From Debaryomyces hansenii CBS767 (Eukaryota; Ascomycota; Pichiomycetes; Serinales; Debaryomycetaceae), in the NCBI RefSeq assembly GCF_000006445.2, contig NC_006043.2, positions 682,001 through 746,000 on the forward strand: 64,000 bases of DNA. Direction: 5' to 3'. The notes below the pieces were generated by a model. It was not told where the DNA came from. It searched no databases and saw only the letters and a program-made list of their open reading frames with translations. Below, one piece after another: positions 9,967 through 18,184 of this stretch; the first letter of the stretch is position 1, and the number at the start of each line of letters is the position of its first letter. The position numbers were made by a program, and so were the translations under genes.

Positions 9967-10192
9967 CTCTATTGTGATGTGGAATTGCCTAAACGGGACG
10001 ACCGAAGTAAACCTCATTATATGCAGTCATATTGGAATTCTCACCAAAATTCCAAAAGGGTCATTTCATCTATGTTCTCTCAGCAATTTATTAGCAAAAT
10101 TCACATATAATTTCCATATATTTCCCTTCGGTTGAAAATTGTATAATCAACATTCAAAAAGTGATAGGGATAATAATTGATAACACGAGAGT

Positions 10193-12682
10193 ATGTCGCA
10201 ATCAGTTTATCAAGTCAATGGGAAACCATTATCACAAACCGCCCTTTATCAACAAAGGTTAAGACAAGGCGTCTACCAGTCCCCTAGCAACGTATCGGTC
10301 GGAGTGAACACCAATGCTTCAGATACGGCCGCTTTATTGGCTGCTTCGTCTGATTTGACGGTCAAACCATCGTATGAACGTACAATTGCACAGGATGCAC
10401 ACACAGCAGCGCTCCTGGCCAAGAGGGATGAGTCCAGTCTTTGGACTCGAGACGACGAAGCCAGAACGGCCACGATGAAAAGTGTGGGCAGCGGCTATAC
10501 GGGAGTCACAGGAGTTGTGAACGGAGGGTCTATTTACAAGGTTGCTACCAAAAATTCGACTGGGACGATGAGCACGAGATTAGACCCAGTCAAGGACTAT
10601 AGACACGGATTGGCAGCTAAAGGTAGTGCTGCGGCGCTCAACATCGCTAAGATTAACCAGGTTGCCACGCACAATTCGAACAAGTCGTTGAACTCGAGAT
10701 TCAACCCAGACTTGGACTATAGATCGGGATTAGCCGGCCACCATCGTCCCGCTGAGTTCTTGGACCAAGAAGAGGAAGATTTGGCTGCCAGCGGAGCAAC
10801 AGCTTCGTTGAAACACGGTGGTTCCACCTCGAGCGGTGCTGCATCGCAGGTCAGGTCCAAGTCGTTCAAATCGACCGATGTTGCTTATGGTAATTTGTTG
10901 GTAGCAGCCAACAGCAAGGCACAAGACCGTTTAAAGTCGCTCAATTCTTCCACTAGCAAAGATTTCAGGGAACAAGCCAAGGAGTATGCCGGTGCATTGG
11001 CCATTGCGCAAAAGAACAGTGATGAAAGAATGAAGAACAACAAAGCCGGTATGGTTGACTTGGGAGGAGGTTTAACCATGTCACTTACTGACTTAGATGC
11101 CAAGGCTGCGTTGGTGGTTGGTCCAGTGTTGTCTGATATTGAAAGCAAAGCTGTTGCTCAAAGAGAAGCTGATGAACAAACCAAGACGAAGCATGCCAAA
11201 TTAGTTGGTCTTCACCAAAAGTCCAAGCAAGAAGAACAAGCCCGTAAAGAAAGAGAAAGAAAGGACATTGAGAAGGAAAAGAACGTAAGAGTCACTGCTA
11301 ATGAAGAGAGAAAGAAGGATGAAGACAGTAAGTATGTTGATTACCAAGCCTCCAGAAATGAAGAAGTTGAAGGTAAGGTTGGTGAATTAAAGGCTTTAGA
11401 ATTGAAATATGCCGAAGAAAAGGAAAGCTTGTTAGCCGAGAAACAAGAGAACCAAGACCGTATAGATGCTGAAGAGAAGGAATTAAACGACAATCGTAGT
11501 AAGGAATTGAAGGAATTGCAAGCTGAAAAGGATGATATTTTGAAACCAACTTTAGACGAATTGGAAGAGGAAAATACGAAATTAGAAACAATCGTCAACT
11601 CCAAGAATGAAATTACCGAAGAAGTTGAGAAGCTGAAGGCTTTGAATAAGGAATACGACTCCAAATTGGCAGAATTGACCAATAACTTAGAAAAGGTTAA
11701 AATTGAAATTGAGGAATACACCATGGAGTTAGAATTGGCGACTCAAAAGTACGAAGAAACCTCAAAGGAAACCGATAACTTACGTCAAACCTCCATTGAT
11801 GAGTTGAAACAAGCAGAAGATTCCCACAATGAATTAGACTCCAAGATAAGCGATTTAGACGCAACCAAGAGTAAGCATTTAGAAGATAAAGTATCCCAGA
11901 GAAAAGAAATCGAATCCAAACTTGATGAAAGAGTTAAGAATGAGAAAGAAATCAATAAAGAATTACCAGAACATTTACAAAAGGATATTGATGAAAATAA
12001 ATTAAGGGACACTGGCTCATTATTTGATGAGCCTAAATATGAGGATGATGAAGAAGATGAAGCTGAAACTCCGCAACCATCAAAGTCTAAGTCTGTGGGA
12101 GTTTCTGGTGTGAAAGAAATTCCGTTAGTAGATGACAAGGAATTAGAAACTGGTGCCGTCGTTCCAGGTAAATCTAAGTCAGAAACTAAGGCCAAAGACA
12201 CGGAGAAAAAGAGTAAGTCAACAGCCGGTACTGCCACCAAGGAATCGAAGAAACCCCAACCAAAGGCCTCTAATGCAAAGTCACCAACAAAGGCTAAACC
12301 TGCTTCTAATCAAGTTGCTAATGAATCACCAAAAAAAGCCAGTGGTTTCAAGAGATTCACAAAGTACTTCTCTGGTTCCCTACAAGAACCACCTGCATCA
12401 ACTAAGAAAGCGGAATCAAAGTCGACCAAAATAGATGACAAGACCAAGTCCACCAAGGACACCGCTAAGGATGCAACCAAGAACACTAAAGCATCCTCAT
12501 CTAAAGACACTTCAAAGAAGGAGTCAACGAGTGTAGCCAAGGACTCATCAAAGGACAGCTCGAAAGTTGCTGACCAAAAGGACGAGAAGTTAGCCAAGAA
12601 GGAATCTGAAGGAAGCGGTGTAGATATTGATGATCTTTCTTCTAGTAAGAATCAGGGTGGGGTCTTCAAAGAAGAAATTTAA
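10193..12682 (+). CDS. EIS1: Eisosome protein Eis1
   Basis: Component of eisosomes, the plasma-membrane-associated protein assemblies organised by Pil1/Lsp1. It is 829 aa, close to the length of yeast Eis1. The N-terminus carries the family pattern: SQTALYQQRLRQGVYQSP (14-31), then 'AHTAALLAKRDESSLWTRDDEAR' near 67-90. Next come repeated SIYKVATKNS / KINQVATHNS units, each followed by an R-x-(D/N)P-x-x-DYR motif (about 110-180). Residues 320-610 form a long Lys/Glu coiled coil. The tail (620-829) is a Lys/Ser/Thr-rich disordered stretch. There is no membrane segment. The neighbouring promoter carries a Yap-like palindrome. Confidence 0.93.
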   Translation: MSQSVYQVNGKPLSQTALYQQRLRQGVYQSPSNVSVGVNTNASDTAALLAASSDLTVKPSYERTIAQDAHTAALLAKRDESSLWTRDDEARTATMKSVGSGYTGVTGVVNGGSIYKVATKNSTGTMSTRLDPVKDYRHGLAAKGSAAALNIAKINQVATHNSNKSLNSRFNPDLDYRSGLAGHHRPAEFLDQEEEDLAASGATASLKHGGSTSSGAASQVRSKSFKSTDVAYGNLLVAANSKAQDRLKSLNSSTSKDFREQAKEYAGALAIAQKNSDERMKNNKAGMVDLGGGLTMSLTDLDAKAALVVGPVLSDIESKAVAQREADEQTKTKHAKLVGLHQKSKQEEQARKERERKDIEKEKNVRVTANEERKKDEDSKYVDYQASRNEEVEGKVGELKALELKYAEEKESLLAEKQENQDRIDAEEKELNDNRSKELKELQAEKDDILKPTLDELEEENTKLETIVNSKNEITEEVEKLKALNKEYDSKLAELTNNLEKVKIEIEEYTMELELATQKYEETSKETDNLRQTSIDELKQAEDSHNELDSKISDLDATKSKHLEDKVSQRKEIESKLDERVKNEKEINKELPEHLQKDIDENKLRDTGSLFDEPKYEDDEEDEAETPQPSKSKSVGVSGVKEIPLVDDKELETGAVVPGKSKSETKAKDTEKKSKSTAGTATKESKKPQPKASNAKSPTKAKPASNQVANESPKKASGFKRFTKYFSGSLQEPPASTKKAESKSTKIDDKTKSTKDTAKDATKNTKASSSKDTSKKESTSVAKDSSKDSSKVADQKDEKLAKKESEGSGVDIDDLSSSKNQGGVFKEEI

Positions 12683-12977
12683 TATGAAGGTAATCGAGTT
12701 ACCTAATTAATTGTTTAATACTTTGTTCCATTGCTTTTTATCATTTTAATTTTTTGTTGTTTCATTTACTATTTCGTATTCATTTACTTAGAAAGTTAAT
12801 TCTTTTTTTTAAGTACCTATTTGTTTTTAAGAATGTATTATTTATCAATGTGTTTATTATATACGAAGAAAATTTTATTTGCTTGTAGAAAGTGCGAATG
12901 AAATTAATTAATATTAAAGTTCATATTAATTAGGGAACAATATAATTGTCTAGCATTAATAGGGAAGAACCGTCGGA

Positions 12978-13478
12978 ATGTCTGCAGAACCATCACAATT
13001 TAATAAGCTATTAACCAAGTATGACTTCAAATTGGCTTCGGCCAGTGAAGAGTACAGAAATCGTCGTAAAAGACAAATGATGCTCTTTATGGGATCAGCA
13101 GCTATAACCATTTTTACATCCAGATTAGCATATAAATCTACTATTACAAGACAATATGTCCCAAGCTTGTTTCAGGGGAATCATGCACCACCATTAAGTT
13201 ATAATTTTACATCAGATGCTGCCGTAGCAGTTGGAACTGGTACCTTACTATGCGGCAGTGTTTCATCCATGGTTATATTTGGAACTTGTTGGATCATAGA
13301 TGTGTCGAACTTTCAAGAGTTCGGTTGGAAAATGAAGTCTTTGATGGGTGGATACGAGAAACAGAAAGAATTGGCAAAATTACCAATGGACGAGGAAAGT
13401 GCTTTTCTCCAAGATAGTTTGAATGACATCCTAGATGGTAAATACGATTTTGATGAAACTACACCAGCAGAGAAATAG
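12978..13478 (+). CDS. AIM11: Aim11 family mitochondrial membrane protein
   Basis: Small membrane protein of the fungal AIM11 family (altered inheritance of mitochondria), 166 aa. Its molecular role is unknown. Two hydrophobic segments are visible, about 34-50 ([19 protein letters not shown]) and about 84-108 ([28 protein letters not shown]). They are followed by the conserved [16 protein letters not shown] block (about 105-120) and an acidic tail. The basic '[11 protein letters not shown]' segment precedes the first membrane segment. It sits tail-to-head before CSE4. Confidence 0.88.
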   Translation: MSAEPSQFNKLLTKYDFKLASASEEYRNRRKRQMMLFMGSAAITIFTSRLAYKSTITRQYVPSLFQGNHAPPLSYNFTSDAAVAVGTGTLLCGSVSSMVIFGTCWIIDVSNFQEFGWKMKSLMGGYEKQKELAKLPMDEESAFLQDSLNDILDGKYDFDETTPAEK

Positions 13479-13956
13479 ACCTCATATACTAAGATACTAT
13501 CACCAACTACATTGTATACGACTCTCCTAGCCTCTGTTCTACAAGTCTAGTACCATGGCACGACATCCCCAAATGGTGTATACCGAGTTCTTACCAAAAT
13601 CATGTATTAAAAATTTCACATAATGAAACAGGAATTATCGATAATAGCTCCTCAATATCCATTCTTTCTATACCTTTTGTAAATAGATTAACTCTACCTA
13701 ATATCATTAAATACAATTAAGACTAGGTTCCAGCATTGTTCCTGCATGCAACTTAACATAGATGGCTGGCTAAAATTGTACAGACCAAACGAGTATTCTA
13801 TTCTTGTTTGTACATATACTACATTAAACCGAGTAAAGGTTCGAATATCAATTGAACAGAGTAACTTGACTGTGTGTTACAGCGTACTATATATTTAACG
13901 CGTCAAAACAAATTAGTATCCAAACTGAAATAGGGTGACACGCAGTGAATAGTGAG
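13479..13956. other. Intergenic, CSE4 promoter
   Basis: About 480 bp between AIM11 and CSE4. It contains one MCB box (13898-13903) close to the CSE4 start. A GGTTCGAATA word at 13838-13847 looks like a tRNA B box, but its flanks cannot form a T-stem. No gene is seen. Confidence 0.5.
13898..13903. promoter_or_regulatory. MCB box (ACGCGT) upstream of CSE4
   Basis: A perfect ACGCGT, the MBF/Swi6-complex site used for G1/S genes in budding yeasts, 54 bp before the CSE4 ATG. The position and the product's S-phase role make function plausible. Binding is inferred. Confidence 0.5.
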
Positions 13957-14478
13957 ATGGCTAGAATATCGACATCTTCGAGTAATAGAAATTTACCGTC
14001 CTCTAATGCCTTGAGACGACAAAGAGAAAGAGAAGAGCAAATCCGAAGAGGGAGAGTTGGCCAAAGCTCTGCCAACCATTCAAGACAATCGTCAGTTAAT
14101 AGACAACGAGAAACAGGAATATATCAAAACCAGCCGGGGGATCCTCCTACCGCAAAAGCTACCAGTACAAAGAGAAAGAGAAGATACAAACCCGGTACAA
14201 ATGCTATACGGGAAATTCGTCAATTCCAGAAATCTACTGATTTTTTAATCAGTAAACTACCATTTTCAAGGTTGGTCAGAGAAATAGCTGAAAACTACAT
14301 AGGGGCCTCCTACGGTATACGGTGGCAGTCAAATGCGGTATTGGCGTTACAAGAGGCGTCAGAAGCCTATTTGGTTCATTTGTTGGAAGATACAAATCTC
14401 TGTGCTATACATGCGAAGAGAGTTACGATCATGCAAAGAGATATCCAATTGGCCAGACGAATAAGAGGACATATATGA
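13957..14478 (+). CDS. CSE4: Centromeric histone H3 variant (CENP-A/Cse4)
   Basis: Replaces H3 in centromeric nucleosomes and founds the kinetochore; 173 aa from the ATG used here. An in-frame GTG lies four codons upstream and is not needed. The N-terminal tail (1-75) is Arg/Ser-rich and unlike H3. The histone fold follows: [32 protein letters not shown] is the alphaN region, then [12 protein letters not shown]. The CATD-like segment '[53 protein letters not shown]' shows a longer loop 1 than H3, as in CENP-A. The extreme C-terminus is RRIRGHI rather than the RIRGERA of H3. It is a single-copy gene with an MCB box close upstream. Confidence 0.95.
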   Translation: MARISTSSSNRNLPSSNALRRQREREEQIRRGRVGQSSANHSRQSSVNRQRETGIYQNQPGDPPTAKATSTKRKRRYKPGTNAIREIRQFQKSTDFLISKLPFSRLVREIAENYIGASYGIRWQSNAVLALQEASEAYLVHLLEDTNLCAIHAKRVTIMQRDIQLARRIRGHI

Positions 14479-14979
14479 ACATCGTGTGACAATGTATTCT
14501 CTTTCATTACGTATGTTATATATTGTATTATAATTAATAAAGGACTAAATATGTAATTGGACCTAATTAGGTACTTTTTAATAAGCTTTCCTATTTAGGC
14601 AATATATAAACACCAGTAATCTTTTATACTTCGCAGGCAGATATGATCTAATCAGACCCAGCCATTGACTAATATCCGATTTCAATCCAATATCTCGGTC
14701 CTATTGTTCATAGTCTCTCTCTTGGTTTATGGCTGATGGTGTTGTGGTTTTAAGTTATCCTTCAATACATGATTTAATTTAATTCAATACTTCCACTATA
14801 TATTATCTTCTTTCGCTAGAACAAGACAAGACAAGCGATTTATTGATCATACTTTTTCATTGACTAACACATTTAAATATATCGCTGACTAGTGAAAGTG
14901 GAGGACTTAGAAAACCAACATTCCTATATCAACACCGTTTTTCATACATAATCTTCATATATACTGCTACTAATCGAGT
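14479..14979. other. Intergenic
   Basis: Promoter of the orphan membrane protein and 3' region of CSE4. It is AT-rich, with an acaagacaagacaag triplet repeat at about 14821-14835. Nothing else is recognised. Confidence 0.4.
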
Positions 14980-16281
14980 ATGGCTACGATAACTACTTCT
15001 ACTACTGGAAAGAAAAAGATAGTGTACAAGCAAGATACAGACGGAGTTTTTAGATTGAAAAAGATTCCAACTGATGGCGGAGTATTTGGGAAGGATCGCG
15101 ATAGCAAAAATGCTGCTGAGGATCACTTAAACGAATTGATTGGTTGTACCTATCAAGTGCTGAATTCATCTACTGAAGAGCCAAGCAACGTATCACCCAC
15201 ACCGGAAACCGTTCTGGTATGCCCAAAAGATACTGAATATGTATCTACCGACTACCCAGTTACCCCAAAAAGAAAACCAATCAAAAGAAGGAATACAAAT
15301 GCTTCAACTCCTCCTGTTAGACTCAAAGTTCCAAACATCAAAATCAGCACCGAGGCATTTGAAAAGATCACGGGAATACATGTACCAAGTTTTGTTGCAG
15401 GGTGTATGGTAACTTTAGTGTTTGTCAGTTCGTCGCCATTGATAAGTCATTATACATCCATGATCTTCAATGTGGTAAAACTAGGTCTATTTTGGGTAAT
15501 TTTAATTGGAGGCATTACTTGGTACTCCGGCGTAGTTAAACTCCAGGACTCGGAAACAATGGGGGCATTTGTGAATGGTATCAAAGACACCTTTTTAGAA
15601 ACTGAGATTGACGAGGAAGAGGAAGAAAAAGACATAGAGCATGACATGCATAGCGGTAGTATGCACGAGCAGTCTGAAAACTACAGCCGTAAAAACTCTA
15701 GTGAATTTGCCATTCCTAATGCTGTACCAAGAAGAAGATCAGCATCTCCAGTCAAAAGTGCGAGGGTACCATTAACGTCTGTTACACCATTCAAATCTAC
15801 ACCATCTAAACAAGATTCAAGGTTCCAAAGTACTCCAGAATTGGTAGCCGGTGAGCATTCTTCTCCTCCTAAGCTTAATAGGTTCCACACATCTGATCCT
15901 AAAGGTTACCAGAACCAACCAAAAAAGGGCTCAATATTTTCATTAGGTAAACTGAGAAGGCCCTCTAATAATTCACTAGAATTGACCAAAACTAAAACAA
16001 ACCAATCCATTCCTAGTGTGGAGCTGATTGATTCTTCAAGCTCACGCCACTCACCAATCAGGCAACATTATTCTCATCATGACGATCCAGAAGAATTGCC
16101 TTTCATTAACGAAGTCAAGTTGATAAGCAGTGAGGATGATTTTGGGAATATGCCCGATCCGTTGCCCCCAATTAACAACATCAACAGACTGAACAGTGTC
16201 ATGAGCAAACAATCTGTTTTGGGAACAAGAGCTAACTACAACAAGTTCCTAGCAAATGTTCATGGTAATGATGGGGACTAA
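14980..16281 (+). CDS. Orphan protein with two central membrane segments
   Basis: A 433-residue protein I cannot assign. Residues 1-130 are polar and basic (KPIKRRNTN near 100). A hydrophobic hairpin follows: about 136-155 (FVAGCMVTLVFVSSSPLISH) and about 160-184 (MIFNVVKLGLFWVILIGGITWYS). The rest (from about 210) is disordered, starting with an acidic run DEEEEEKD. It then has many Ser-Pro/Thr-Pro sites (SASPVKS, TPFKSTPSK, SSPPKL) that suit CDK or MAPK phosphorylation. The layout suggests a nuclear-envelope, ER or spindle-pole-associated membrane protein, but that is inference from architecture only. It lies between CSE4 and ARP9. Confidence 0.75.
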   Translation: MATITTSTTGKKKIVYKQDTDGVFRLKKIPTDGGVFGKDRDSKNAAEDHLNELIGCTYQVLNSSTEEPSNVSPTPETVLVCPKDTEYVSTDYPVTPKRKPIKRRNTNASTPPVRLKVPNIKISTEAFEKITGIHVPSFVAGCMVTLVFVSSSPLISHYTSMIFNVVKLGLFWVILIGGITWYSGVVKLQDSETMGAFVNGIKDTFLETEIDEEEEEKDIEHDMHSGSMHEQSENYSRKNSSEFAIPNAVPRRRSASPVKSARVPLTSVTPFKSTPSKQDSRFQSTPELVAGEHSSPPKLNRFHTSDPKGYQNQPKKGSIFSLGKLRRPSNNSLELTKTKTNQSIPSVELIDSSSSRHSPIRQHYSHHDDPEELPFINEVKLISSEDDFGNMPDPLPPINNINRLNSVMSKQSVLGTRANYNKFLANVHGNDGD

Positions 16282-16561
16282 ACTCAAGTCACTCAAACCA
16301 ACTACTATAAACAGCAATTTTGACAGCTTTTGTCCTGTTTTCACGATCTTATGCCCATGCTTATGTACAAATCATTCTTGTTTTCATTTTCTATATAGCC
16401 TATATACGTATATACTAACAAAGTCATATATGAATAAATAATACGGTACTAATTTGAAAAATTACAGAAGTCGTGTGTGGCCATTCAATCGCTGTCTTCA
16501 AAACTGAAAATATGGATAAACAACTAAACGAATACCAGCGGTAGATTAAAGACAGTAAGCA

Positions 16562-17977
16562 ATGCCATTATTCAGGGAATCTAGTTTCCTAGTTGTCCAT
16601 CCTGGGTCACAATATACTATATTTTCGTTTGGTTTACAGGATCCATTATCTCCACCTCAATATAAAATTCCATCTGTAGTTTATCAAGATCCTAATACTA
16701 GAGAATACAAATCGAAAAAGAATGAAGGTGAAGAATTGATCGAAGTACATCCGATCAAAGAAAGCAAGATTATCGATTTAGATGCGTTCAACTATTTATT
16801 AAAGATCATATTGCAAAGTGTTATCACTAACAACCCAGTTGTTACTATTAATCAAATTCCGTTACTACTCATAGCACCATCTTTGGCGTGGTCAAGATCT
16901 AACATTGAGTACGTGACAAAATACGTGATTGAATCTTTAGAGTTCACGGCATTTAATATTATAGACTTGTCAATTGCGTGCAACTTTGGTATGGGTTCGT
17001 CCGCCAGTTCGTGTGTCGTGAATGTGGGACACGAGTCATGTCAAATAATGCCGGTTATTGGATATCAAAGTATTAAGTACGCGGGAACATATTTGAACGG
17101 AGTTGGGGGTAAAACTATAAATGAAGAAGTACAAAAGTTGTTGCCTAATTTAAGTAATAAACAAATTGATGCCTTAAAAACATCAGGAATTTTTGAAGCA
17201 GTTAATGATCACGATTCCTCATTCTACTCTGTTGCTGATCTAAACACGATTGGTGAGAATAATGAAGAGGAAGAAGACTTTGACGTGGCCAAAATAGTTA
17301 CTGAGCAAAATGGCAATTTGCCTAAAAGCGACCCTGGAGCGAATGAAGGTGAAGAAAAGAAGCAAGACGAAAAGTCAAATAGTGAGCTTGAAAAGAACTT
17401 CTTTTTGGATCCAGATACGAACGAAAAGATATACGTGGGTAAAGAAAGATTTCAAGGAGCTTCAAAATTAGTCAACCTGATAGCAGAGGCCATATACGAA
17501 TCTCTATTATTAATACCTGATTTAGAGAAGAGACAAGAGTGTTACGATAATTTAATCTTTGTTGGATCCACCTTCAAGATTCCGGGGTTAAAGCAAGCAT
17601 TGTTAATTAAGCTCACTACTGATTACCTTGTTAGGTCACCAGGTGAATCAACTGCAAACGATGACACAACGGCTATCAATTCGGCTATAGTTGCATACCA
17701 ACAGGCAGAGGAGCTTAATGAGTCAAACGGTGAATCGAATTTCATATTATCCCAAGTTCCAACAGCTATTAGGACTGCAAAACACCCAGATTACTTTCCT
17801 GAGTGGAAACAACCAAAAGAAAAAGGTGGTTCATGGGAGGATGTCTACTTTTTGGGTGCCGAAATATACGCCAAACAAATATTTGGTGGGAATTCGAACC
17901 AAGGTGGTGAATTATTTTTGGATGCCGATGGATATGAAGAAAGAGGACCTCAAGGGATTTGGGACGCAACTATCTAA
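16562..17977 (+). CDS. ARP9: Actin-related protein Arp9 (SWI/SNF and RSC subunit)
   Basis: Actin-fold subunit that pairs with Arp7 on the HSA helix of the Snf2/Sth1 remodellers. It is 471 aa, close to yeast Arp9 (467). The N-terminus MPLFRESSFLVVHPGSQYTIFSFGL matches the Arp9 start. The segment IPLLLIAPSLAWSRSNIEYVTKYVIESLEF (about 100-130) is diagnostic. GGKTINEEVQKLLP is at about 183-196. An acidic insert (about 230-285) replaces part of actin subdomain 4. The C-terminus has KHPDYFPEWK, then FLGAEIYAKQIF, and ends RGPQGIWDATI. ATP-binding residues are degenerate, as in the family. Confidence 0.95.
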   Translation: MPLFRESSFLVVHPGSQYTIFSFGLQDPLSPPQYKIPSVVYQDPNTREYKSKKNEGEELIEVHPIKESKIIDLDAFNYLLKIILQSVITNNPVVTINQIPLLLIAPSLAWSRSNIEYVTKYVIESLEFTAFNIIDLSIACNFGMGSSASSCVVNVGHESCQIMPVIGYQSIKYAGTYLNGVGGKTINEEVQKLLPNLSNKQIDALKTSGIFEAVNDHDSSFYSVADLNTIGENNEEEEDFDVAKIVTEQNGNLPKSDPGANEGEEKKQDEKSNSELEKNFFLDPDTNEKIYVGKERFQGASKLVNLIAEAIYESLLLIPDLEKRQECYDNLIFVGSTFKIPGLKQALLIKLTTDYLVRSPGESTANDDTTAINSAIVAYQQAEELNESNGESNFILSQVPTAIRTAKHPDYFPEWKQPKEKGGSWEDVYFLGAEIYAKQIFGGNSNQGGELFLDADGYEERGPQGIWDATI

Positions 17978-18105
17978 TCATTTTTGAAAAAAGGTTTGTT
18001 TAGAGGAATATCTTTTAATTATGCTGCTTAAGTATTTGTAAGTATAGGTTTGTAATATCATTTAGAAATTAGAAATACTAAAGTTCATGTAGATATTTTT
18101 TGTTG

Positions 18106-18126
18106 CACGCGAATATCTATACGCGT
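18106..18126. promoter_or_regulatory. MCB box and MCB/SCB-like element upstream of CDC9
   Basis: A perfect ACGCGT at 18121-18126 and a CACGCGAA word at 18106-18113, 58-80 bp before the CDC9 ATG. DNA ligase I is a classic MBF target in budding yeast, so periodic G1/S transcription is expected. Binding is inferred. Confidence 0.6.
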
Positions 18127-18184
18127 TGAATTATTTTGACATTTAGAACGATAATACACCGAATGAAGAGATAATCAACAGTTC

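Larger units (their letters stand above)
9200..10192. other. Divergent intergenic between SDR gene and EIS1
   Basis: About 1 kb serving two divergent promoters. It holds a degenerate four-unit 12-bp tandem repeat (9815-9862) and a perfect 22-bp palindrome (9945-9966). Overlapping open frames of about 110 codons around 9784-10135 start with non-ATG codons or owe their Cys-Thr pattern to the tandem repeat, so I do not call them genes. Confidence 0.5.

Noticed and set aside
9784..10135. Two overlapping frames of about 110 codons before EIS1
   Set aside because: They lack a convincing ATG (one starts at GTG). The Cys-Thr pattern is produced by a DNA tandem repeat, and they overlap the promoter.
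13835..13850. GGTTCGAATA, B-box-like
   Set aside because: The flanking five bases cannot pair into a T-stem.
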